This document shows positions 6,325-11,795 of a stretch of DNA of 11,795 bases, piece by piece; positions within the stretch are counted from its first letter, which is position 1, and each line of letters begins with the position of its first letter. Under the pieces are notes generated by a model. It did no database searches, was not told the DNA's origin, and was given only the letters and a program-made list of their open reading frames with translations. A program made the position numbers and the translations under genes. Source of the DNA: GCA-2726865 sp050053595 (GTDB lineage Archaea > Thermoproteota > Bathyarchaeia > TCS64); contig JASFTK010000043.1 in NCBI GenBank assembly GCA_050053595.1, positions 1 to 11,795 on the forward strand, given 5' to 3'.

Positions 6325-7248
6325 ATGAAGGATATCAGGATACTGGTCTGCGATCCCATACATGAGGATGGGATTGGGATGCTGGAGGGAGCGGGGTTCA
6401 AGGTCACCTTGGAACCCTCGATAACGGCTCAAGAACTACTGGATACCGTGGCCGGATACCATGCCCTCGTTGTGAGAAGTCGGACCAAGGTCACACGGGA
6501 AATCATGGAGGCTGGGAGAACGCTCAAGGCCGTAGCCAGAGCTGGAGTAGGCCTCGATAACATCGATCTTGAGGCCGCGAAGACGCAGGAGATCAAGGTG
6601 CTGAACTCCCCAGAAGCCCCTACCAACGCCGTCGCGGAACTGGTCTTAGGGTTGATGCTCTCCCTAGCCCGTAGAATACCCGAGGCAGACCACAGTATGA
6701 AGAAGAGGGAGTGGAACAAGAAGCGGCTCACGGGCTTCGAACTCAGGGGGAAGACCCTTGGGATCATCGGCTTCGGAAGGATTGGCTACCAACTAGCGAA
6801 GAAGGCGAAGGCCCTAGAGATGAGGGTCATAACCTTTGATGTCATCATCGAGAATCTGATGGAGTTCGTCGAGGATGCTGGGGCTGAGGCCGTACCCTTG
6901 GAGGATCTCCTTAAGGCATCGGATTTCGTCTCTATCCACGTCCCACTACTCCCCCAAACCAAGCACATGATAAGTGCTGCGGAATTAGGGCTGATGAAAC
7001 AGGGCGCTTACCTCATCAACGCCGCACGGGGCGGTGTAGTCGATGAGGAACCCCTAATAGAGGCCTTGGCAGGTGGAAAGTTAGGTGGAGCAGCACTGGA
7101 CGTCTACGAGGAGGAGCCCCCTAAAGACACATCCCTCACAGGCTTAGAGAATGTCGTAAGCCTCCCCCATATCGGGGCTGCCACCATCGAAGCACAGAAA
7201 GCGAACTCTACTATAATCGCGGAGAAGCTCATCGAACTGCTGGGATAA
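6325..7248 (+). CDS. serA: D-3-phosphoglycerate dehydrogenase-like 2-hydroxyacid dehydrogenase, short form
   Basis: NAD-dependent D-isomer 2-hydroxyacid dehydrogenase, most likely oxidising 3-phosphoglycerate in the first step of serine synthesis. 307 residues: N-terminal substrate domain with SRTKVT and the ARAGVGLDNID block (71-81); Rossmann domain with GFGRIG (149-154) and D172 at the end of strand 2, which favours NAD over NADP; catalytic R235 (in NAARGGVVDE), E264 (in DVYEEEPP) and H282 (in PHIGAAT). R235 to E264 is 29 residues, as in E. coli SerA. It lacks the C-terminal regulatory ACT domain found in long SerA proteins, so serine feedback through that domain is not expected. Starts 4 bases after the GTPase gene, with GGAG at 6313-6316. 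Glyoxylate or hydroxypyruvate reductase is the main alternative. Confidence 0.85.
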   Translation: MKDIRILVCDPIHEDGIGMLEGAGFKVTLEPSITAQELLDTVAGYHALVVRSRTKVTREIMEAGRTLKAVARAGVGLDNIDLEAAKTQEIKVLNSPEAPTNAVAELVLGLMLSLARRIPEADHSMKKREWNKKRLTGFELRGKTLGIIGFGRIGYQLAKKAKALEMRVITFDVIIENLMEFVEDAGAEAVPLEDLLKASDFVSIHVPLLPQTKHMISAAELGLMKQGAYLINAARGGVVDEEPLIEALAGGKLGGAALDVYEEEPPKDTSLTGLENVVSLPHIGAATIEAQKANSTIIAEKLIELLG

Positions 7249-7542
7249 GACCAGAGGTTTTCCTAGTTCTTGCAGCTCAACTTGGGTTGTAAACGACGGT
7301 TCTTCTAGAGCCTTAGGTGTGAAAGTTTAACCATAAATAGGGTTAGATGGGATTAAATCAAGTTCTCGAAAAATAACTTGGAAGAACCGGCTCTATTCCC
7401 TTCCTAGGAGATTGAGGGTTTCTCCAAAATTAGCGTTGAACCCCTCATAATTCAAGTGAACGAGCTGGAATATCTAACCAAGATCTGGAAATAGAGTATT
7501 ATTTTACTGTGTTGAAACTGCCAGCGTGCAACGACTGTTCTT
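7249..7542. other. Convergent spacer between serA and L15e with repeated motif
   Basis: About 294 AT-rich bases with no convincing gene. A 19-base motif occurs at 7292-7310 and again, with 3 mismatches, at 7530-7548 across the L15e stop. Part of the first copy (CGGTTCTTC, 7297-7305) recurs inverted at 7381-7389, giving a 9-base perfect stem with a loop of 75 bases that holds a smaller TAACC/GGTTA hairpin near 7328-7345. No tRNA signature or clear thymine-run terminator was seen. The region must hold the transcript ends of both flanking genes and may include a structured RNA. Confidence 0.4.
7292..7310 (+). repeat. Copy 1 of 19-base imperfect direct repeat
   Basis: The sequence aacgacggttcttctagag; its partner at 7530-7548 matches at 16 of 19 positions. 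The core CGGTTCTTC also occurs inverted at 7381-7389. Confidence 0.4.
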
Positions 7543-7548
7543 TTAGGG
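7530..7548 (+). repeat. Copy 2 of 19-base imperfect direct repeat
   Basis: The sequence aacgactgttcttttaggg; it overlaps the stop codon (7543-7545) and last codon of the L15e gene on the opposite strand. Confidence 0.4.
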
Positions 7549-7998
7549 ATTACCTCTGATCCAGCCCACATCCTTATCGCTCTTGATACTTGGGCTATCT
7601 GGGTCCACCAAGATGACCTCGAACCATTTGGAGGTGCCGTCTTCCCAGACCCAGTAGGAACTGAGGACTTCTAGGTTGGGGTACTTCCTGGCCACGCGTT
7701 CCTCGGCAATGAGTTTGATGTTCTTAGCAGGGGTGTATTTGGTGACACCCATCCGCTTCTGACGTCTCCCCATCTTTGGCCTTGGCTTCCTTCTACCGCC
7801 CCGCCTCACCCTGGCTCTGACGACTACAAAGCCTTTCTTGGCCTTATATCCAAGACGCCGAGCGCGGTCGAGTCTGGTCGGTTTGTCTATCCTGACGACA
7901 CTGGGCTGCCGCCTCCAGGTGATAACTCTCTTCCTCATGAGATCCTTGATGTAGCTATCCCCTGGCTTTTTCCAAGCCTTCTGCAGATGGCGGTACAT
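7543..7998 (-). CDS. rpl15e: 50S ribosomal protein L15e (eL15), C-terminally short
   Basis: Large-subunit ribosomal protein of archaea and eukaryotes, a basic rRNA-binding protein. The family core is clear: MYRHLQKAWKKP, WRRQPSVVRIDKPTRLDRAR, the LGYKAKKGFVVVRARVRRGG block, RKPRPKMGRRQKRMG, AEERVARKYPNLEVL and FEVILVDPDSPSIKSD. I chose ATG at 7998 because family members start MY(R/K); a GTG at 8007 in the same frame would add MIH. That gives 151 residues. The usual archaeal protein is, as I recall, about 180-195, continuing with a CNPxxRGRxxRGLTSAG tail; here it ends at GWIRGNP. Translating the following bases in all three frames gives no recognisable tail, so a simple frameshift is not apparent. 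It has its own TATA box and converges with serA. Confidence 0.93.
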   Translation of the reverse strand: MYRHLQKAWKKPGDSYIKDLMRKRVITWRRQPSVVRIDKPTRLDRARRLGYKAKKGFVVVRARVRRGGRRKPRPKMGRRQKRMGVTKYTPAKNIKLIAEERVARKYPNLEVLSSYWVWEDGTSKWFEVILVDPDSPSIKSDKDVGWIRGNP

Positions 7999-8042
7999 AT
8001 GAATCACGCTTATGATGGGCTACCATGCAAAACAGCCTTCGC

Positions 8043-8055
8043 TAATATAAATATT
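8043..8055 (-). promoter_or_regulatory. TATA box of the L15e gene
   Basis: On the minus strand this reads aatatttatatta, a good archaeal TATA element, in the gap of about 70 bases between the pyrophosphatase stop and the L15e start. Transcription is expected near 8024, a leader of about 25 bases. There is no clear ribosome binding site. Confidence 0.6.
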
Positions 8056-8069
8056 GAGTCTCTGATCCA

Positions 8070-10073
8070 TCACAACCCGATTAAAGCGTAAGTTATGATA
8101 AGGGGGGCGAACAGGGACGCTATCTGGCTGATCACGGTGACTAAGGTGTTTAGGGATGGACCAGCTGTGTCTTTGAAAGGATCCCCAACGGTGTCCCCGA
8201 TAACCGCTGCCTTGTGGGCGTCTGAGCCCTTCCCTCCGAAGAATCCGGTCTCAACGTACTTTTTGGCGTTGTCCCAGAGACCACCAGCATTGGCCATGAG
8301 TATCGCTAGGAAGAATCCACTGAAGATAGCTCCGCTCAGGAATCCCCCTAGGGCTTTAATCCCTGCAACGAATCCCACAATCAGTGTTGTGCCGATGCTG
8401 AACAATATGAGAGGTAGGAGTTCTCTTAGTGCGCCCTTTGTAGCGATGTTGATACAAGCAGCGTAGTTAGGTTCCACGGTCCCCTCCATGATACCCGGTT
8501 CCTCTTGGAACTGGCGGCGAATCTCGCCTATCATCCTGAAGGCGTTCTTGGAGACACCGAGGATGATCATAGCCGAAAAAATCACTGGGACAGACATACC
8601 TACGAAGACCCCCATCATAACTAAGGGGTTCATCAGGTCGAAATTTATGAACTGCCCTGTCAGGTTTTTTACTATATCTTGGTAGGAAGCCAATAAGGCG
8701 AGGGCTGTGAGGCCCGCTGCACCGATGGCGAAACCTTTGGTGATGGCCTTGGTAGTGTTCCCCGCAGCGTCTATCTCATCGGTTATATCGACGATATCAT
8801 CTCCCAGCTCCGCCATCTCTGCAATTCCTTTCGCGTTATCCCCAATAGGACCATAGGCGTCGCCAGCGATGATGATCCCCGCTATCGCCAGCATACCAAC
8901 TGCGGCGATACCCACCCCATAAACGCCGTAGAGCGTGTAGGCGATAGCCGAGCCAATCCCTATGCCTAATAGCGCTGGGAAACAGCTGATTAGTCCATAA
9001 GAAAAACCTGTAAGGATACTGACTGCGGCCCCTGTCTGGGCAGACTCTGCGGTCTTGAGAGCTGGGGGCCTGTTTATAGATGTGTAATAATCGGAGGTCA
9101 TACCGATCGCGATACCGGCTAGGAGGCCTGCAATGTTGGCGTACCATATCTTTACGTCATAGTCTAGATACCACGTCACTAGAAATGTGAGGGCGGCGAA
9201 ACTGAAGGTTGTGATGTAGGTCCCCATGTTCAGCGACTTCCCTGGGTCCCCGCCTTTCCCGACCCGCACCATGGCGATGCCGATTATAGAGGCGACGATA
9301 CCTAGTCCCGCGTAGACCAGGGGCAGAGTCTTGAGGTAGGCTATCTTTGATGAAGCCCCCAGGATCATAGCGGCCATAATGGCTGCCACATAGGAGTCGA
9401 AAAGGTCCGCGCCCGAGCCCGCGCAGTCACCTACATTATCCCCGACATTGTCCGCTATGACAGCTGGGTTCCTCGGGTCATCCTCGGGGATACTGAGTTC
9501 AACTTTACCGACCAGGTCGGCTGATATATCCGCAGTTTTTGTATAGATGCCGCCCCCGGCTTTCATGAACAGTGTGAGGGTGCTCGCTCCGATACTCATA
9601 CCGAGAATAATCTCAGGATCCCCTGTGATCCAGTATATGACACTGATACCGAATAAGGCTAAACCGACAACCATGAGTCCCATGACTGCACCTCCCCTGA
9701 AGGCGATGGGGAAAGCCTCGTAGAGGCCGCCTTTTTTCGCTCCGTTGGCAGTTCTGACGTTTGCCTTGACCGCTATCTCCATACCAATCAACCCCGCTAA
9801 GGCGGAGAAGATGGTGCCGAAGACGTAGGTGATCCCGATCTTGATCCCGAGGAAGATGGATAAGATTATGGCCATGATAGCAACAAAGACCCCTAGGAAG
9901 GTGTATTCAGTTTTGAGGAAGGATCTGGAGCCTTCTTGGATCCATCCAGCTATCTGTCTCATCCTCTCGTTCCCGGCATCTTTGCTGGTGATATACTGGA
10001 AGAGGAAGAGTCCTACTGCGATAGATAAAACCGAAGAGATAGGTGCGATCAGCCAAGGATCAAACGTAACCAT
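8070..10073 (-). CDS. hppA: Membrane-bound proton/sodium-translocating pyrophosphatase, potassium-independent type
   Basis: Integral membrane pump that hydrolyses pyrophosphate and moves H+ (or Na+) outward; full length at 667 residues with about 16 hydrophobic segments. Pyrophosphate/magnesium motifs are intact: KTADISADLVGKVE (179-192), DNVGDNVGDCAG (208-219), GDAYGPIGDNA (404-414), and GDTVGDPFKDTAGP (627-639). In GNTTKAITKG (438-447) a lysine, K442, stands where potassium-dependent enzymes have alanine, so this is the potassium-independent type. In TM6 the segment LFDSY has D226 where several characterised pumps carry the gating/selectivity glutamate. Start ATG at 10073 is supported by AGGTGA (10081-10086) 7 bases ahead and TATA-like boxes at 10089 and 10131. 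It likely recovers energy from biosynthetic pyrophosphate, including that released by GlmU. The pumped ion cannot be settled by eye. Confidence 0.95.
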   Translation of the reverse strand: MVTFDPWLIAPISSVLSIAVGLFLFQYITSKDAGNERMRQIAGWIQEGSRSFLKTEYTFLGVFVAIMAIILSIFLGIKIGITYVFGTIFSALAGLIGMEIAVKANVRTANGAKKGGLYEAFPIAFRGGAVMGLMVVGLALFGISVIYWITGDPEIILGMSIGASTLTLFMKAGGGIYTKTADISADLVGKVELSIPEDDPRNPAVIADNVGDNVGDCAGSGADLFDSYVAAIMAAMILGASSKIAYLKTLPLVYAGLGIVASIIGIAMVRVGKGGDPGKSLNMGTYITTFSFAALTFLVTWYLDYDVKIWYANIAGLLAGIAIGMTSDYYTSINRPPALKTAESAQTGAAVSILTGFSYGLISCFPALLGIGIGSAIAYTLYGVYGVGIAAVGMLAIAGIIIAGDAYGPIGDNAKGIAEMAELGDDIVDITDEIDAAGNTTKAITKGFAIGAAGLTALALLASYQDIVKNLTGQFINFDLMNPLVMMGVFVGMSVPVIFSAMIILGVSKNAFRMIGEIRRQFQEEPGIMEGTVEPNYAACINIATKGALRELLPLILFSIGTTLIVGFVAGIKALGGFLSGAIFSGFFLAILMANAGGLWDNAKKYVETGFFGGKGSDAHKAAVIGDTVGDPFKDTAGPSLNTLVTVISQIASLFAPLIITYALIGL

Positions 10074-10088
10074 GTCCTATTCACCTGA

Positions 10089-10094
10089 TTTATA
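10089..10094 (-). promoter_or_regulatory. TATA-like box before the pyrophosphatase gene
   Basis: TATAAA on the minus strand, in the context gctataaatcagg. It is so close to the ATG at 10073 that transcription from it would start at or just inside the gene, removing the AGGTGA site. The upstream box at 10131-10139 is therefore the likelier main promoter. Confidence 0.35.
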
Positions 10095-10130
10095 GCTGGT
10101 AGGTGCTACTCCAAATTTCACAGTAGATTA

Positions 10131-10139
10131 TTATATAAA
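10131..10139 (-). promoter_or_regulatory. TATA box of the pyrophosphatase gene
   Basis: On the minus strand this reads tttatataa, a near-consensus archaeal TATA element, between the P-type ATPase stop (10157) and the pyrophosphatase start. Transcription would start near 10110, giving a leader of about 35 bases that keeps the AGGTGA ribosome binding site. It separates the pyrophosphatase from the ATPase transcript. Confidence 0.5.
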
Positions 10140-10156
10140 GGTTGATGGTGGGGATA

Positions 10157-11795
10157 TCAAATTTTGCCGTGGCGGACGTATCTCCGTCTCGGGATGAGCT
10201 TGCCTGGGAGGATCAGGAAGGCTGTAAGGGAGCCTAAGAAGCAGAGGGATAACTGGAAGGGTGTCAACGGAACGACCTTGAATATGGGGTTCAACGCAGG
10301 GATGTATAGTATAGCCATATGCATCGCTAGGGAGACAATCACAGAGATAAAAAGCATCTTGTTCTCCGTCCATCCCTTCAGGCCGAGGGCGAATATGTGA
10401 TGGGTCTCAGACCGGCTCTGGTATGCGAGGAGGAACTCGAAGAAAACTATACTTGTGAACGCCACAGTCCTAGCTGTTGTGGCCGCTAACTCGTAGTTCC
10501 CAGTAGATTTCCAAGTGGTGACGAACGTGTACATGAAGGGAATAAAGTCCGAGATGAAGTCTACAATTGCCGCGAATATAATGAACCTCCAGAATCTAGT
10601 GAGAAGCCCCTCCTCTGGATCTCTGGGTGGGTACTTCATCAACTCGGGGTCCGGCGGGTCTATGCTGAGGGCGACCGCTGGAAGCCCATCGGTTACTAGG
10701 TTGACCCAGAGGACATGGATGGGAAGGAAGGGGGTCGGTAGACCCAAAAGGGTGACGATTGTGATCTCGATGAACTCGTCGAAATTCGCAGCCAACATCA
10801 GCCTCAGGTACTTGGTGACGTTGTCGTAAATATGGCGGCCTCCCTTGATGGCCCTGACAATGGTGGCGAAATTGTCGTCCTCCAACACCATGTCGGAGGC
10901 CTCCTTGGTGACATCGGTGCCCTTGATACCCATAGCGACGCCGATATCCGCCGTCTTGAGGGCGGGGGCGTCGTTGACGCCGTCACCGGTCATCGCGACG
11001 ATGTGTCCATTCCTCTTGAGGGACTCGGCTATCCTCATCTTGTGTTCTGGGGAGACCCTTGCGAAGACCCTGATCTCATCGATGATGACATCCAGCTTAT
11101 CGTTGTCGATCTCCTCCAGATCCTCTCCTGTCATGATAGAAGAATCATCCTTTTCCTCCAGTATCCCTATCTGCTTCGCAATAGCAACCGCAGTAAGCCT
11201 ATGATCTCCGGTGACCATAATGGTCTTGATGCCAGCCTGGTTGCAGATATCGATAGCCGGTGGGACCTCCTCCCTCGCCGGGTCGATCATCCCCACGATG
11301 CCTACATAGACAAGGTTCGACTCGACCTCATCCATCTTGAACTCTTCGACCTCGTCCGGGAGCTCTTTGAAGGCCATAGCTAGGACCCTGAGAGCTTCAC
11401 TGGCCATACTCTGCATAACGTTGAGGAATGCTTCCTTGTCCTCCTGAGTGATGGGTCTCACGGAGCCTGAGTCATATAAGTTGTCGCTGCGTTCAAGGAT
11501 GACCTCGGGAGCTCCTTTGATGTAAGCGATCTTCCTCCCGTCGGGAGAGGCGTGGATGGTGCTCATCATCTTCCTTGTGGAATCAAAGGGAAACTCACCG
11601 ACCCTCGGATACTCCTCTTTCAACCCTTCCCCCAGACCGCTCTTGACCCCTGCAACATTGAGAGCCCCCTCGGTGGGGTCTCCGAAGACCCTCCAAGCCC
11701 CATTGTTCTCTTGGAGGTGGGAGTCATTGTTGAGATACCCGATCCTCAATAAGAGCTGGAGACCTTCATCGTTCCTAGGGTCCAATACCTCCCCG
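10157..11795 (-). CDS. Cation-transporting P-type ATPase (P2A/SERCA-like), partial, 5' end outside window
   Basis: ATP-driven membrane cation pump, probably Ca2+. Only the part after the phosphorylation site is present; the frame is open to the right edge, and the TTG at 11785 is only an internal leucine codon (GEVLDPR). Numbering from that codon: N-domain with KGAPEVIL (90-97); P-domain TGDH (192-195) and TGDGVNDAPAL (266-276); then six membrane segments. TM5 carries N334 and E337 in ANFDEF, TM6 N362, T365 and D366 in NLVTDGLPA, and a later helix E450 in FFEFLL. These align with SERCA N768, E771, N796, T799, D800 and E908, so both Ca2+ sites look kept as far as is visible; the TM4 glutamate and DKTGT lie outside. 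PMR1-type pumps keep only one site. Ends in a basic RRRYVRHGKI tail. The pyrophosphatase gene follows on the same strand. Confidence 0.92.
   Translation of the reverse strand, partial: GEVLDPRNDEGLQLLLRIGYLNNDSHLQENNGAWRVFGDPTEGALNVAGVKSGLGEGLKEEYPRVGEFPFDSTRKMMSTIHASPDGRKIAYIKGAPEVILERSDNLYDSGSVRPITQEDKEAFLNVMQSMASEALRVLAMAFKELPDEVEEFKMDEVESNLVYVGIVGMIDPAREEVPPAIDICNQAGIKTIMVTGDHRLTAVAIAKQIGILEEKDDSSIMTGEDLEEIDNDKLDVIIDEIRVFARVSPEHKMRIAESLKRNGHIVAMTGDGVNDAPALKTADIGVAMGIKGTDVTKEASDMVLEDDNFATIVRAIKGGRHIYDNVTKYLRLMLAANFDEFIEITIVTLLGLPTPFLPIHVLWVNLVTDGLPAVALSIDPPDPELMKYPPRDPEEGLLTRFWRFIIFAAIVDFISDFIPFMYTFVTTWKSTGNYELAATTARTVAFTSIVFFEFLLAYQSRSETHHIFALGLKGWTENKMLFISVIVSLAMHMAILYIPALNPIFKVVPLTPFQLSLCFLGSLTAFLILPGKLIPRRRYVRHGKI

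Noticed and set aside
7249..7542. tRNA or box C/D RNA in the convergent spacer
   Set aside because: I found no T-loop GTTCRANNC with a matching acceptor stem, and no paired C (RTGATGA) and D (CTGA) boxes in suitable positions.
7500..7545. Frameshift as the cause of the short L15e
   Set aside because: Translating past the stop in all three frames gives nothing like the family's C-terminal tail.
10832..11383. 183-residue open frame on the plus strand
   Set aside because: Antisense to the P-domain of the P-type ATPase, with no independent support.
11783..11785. TTG at the right edge as the start of the P-type ATPase
   Set aside because: The frame is open to the edge, and the DKTGT phosphorylation site plus the first membrane helices must lie upstream, outside the window.

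Overview
The window is archaeal chromosome of about 50% GC. Two ribosomal proteins found only in archaea and eukaryotes (eS1/S3Ae and eL15/L15e), an archaeal-type bifunctional GlmU, an archaeal YchF-like GTPase with a cysteine-bearing insert, TATA-like boxes ahead of transcription units and frequent TTG/GTG starts all point that way. A membrane pyrophosphatase of the potassium-independent kind and the overall gene style would fit a TACK-type lineage such as Bathyarchaeia, but that placement is an inference and is not proven by the sequence.

Layout. Positions 1-512 hold no convincing gene: first a GC-rich block with short repeats, then an AT-rich stretch with two small dyads and the S3Ae promoter. 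On the + strand come S3Ae (513-1088) and then a tightly coupled cluster: a predicted nucleotidyltransferase (1136-1750), GlmM (1747-3102), GlmU (3099-4379) and a small acidic archaeal protein (4376-4717), each overlapping the next by 4 bases. A small unknown ORF (4871-5077) follows, then a YchF-type GTPase (5109-6320) and a short 3-phosphoglycerate-dehydrogenase-like protein (6325-7248). After a 294-base convergent spacer with a repeated motif, the - strand carries L15e (7543-7998), a proton/sodium-pumping membrane pyrophosphatase (8070-10073) and the C-terminal two thirds or so of a SERCA-type cation P-ATPase that runs off the right edge.

How they work together. GlmM and GlmU make UDP-N-acetylglucosamine from glucosamine-6-phosphate in three steps (mutase, acetyltransferase, uridylyltransferase), feeding protein N-glycosylation and surface glycans. 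The nucleotidyltransferase translated just ahead of GlmM has no known role in that pathway and is the most open question among the coupled genes. The right-hand third deals with ion transport: a pyrophosphate-driven pump and an ATP-driven cation pump lie on the same strand.

I did not find tRNA or rRNA genes, CRISPR arrays, insertion sequences, toxin-antitoxin pairs or defence genes. This is mainly ordinary housekeeping sequence; the findings are detail-level oddities and not a new system.
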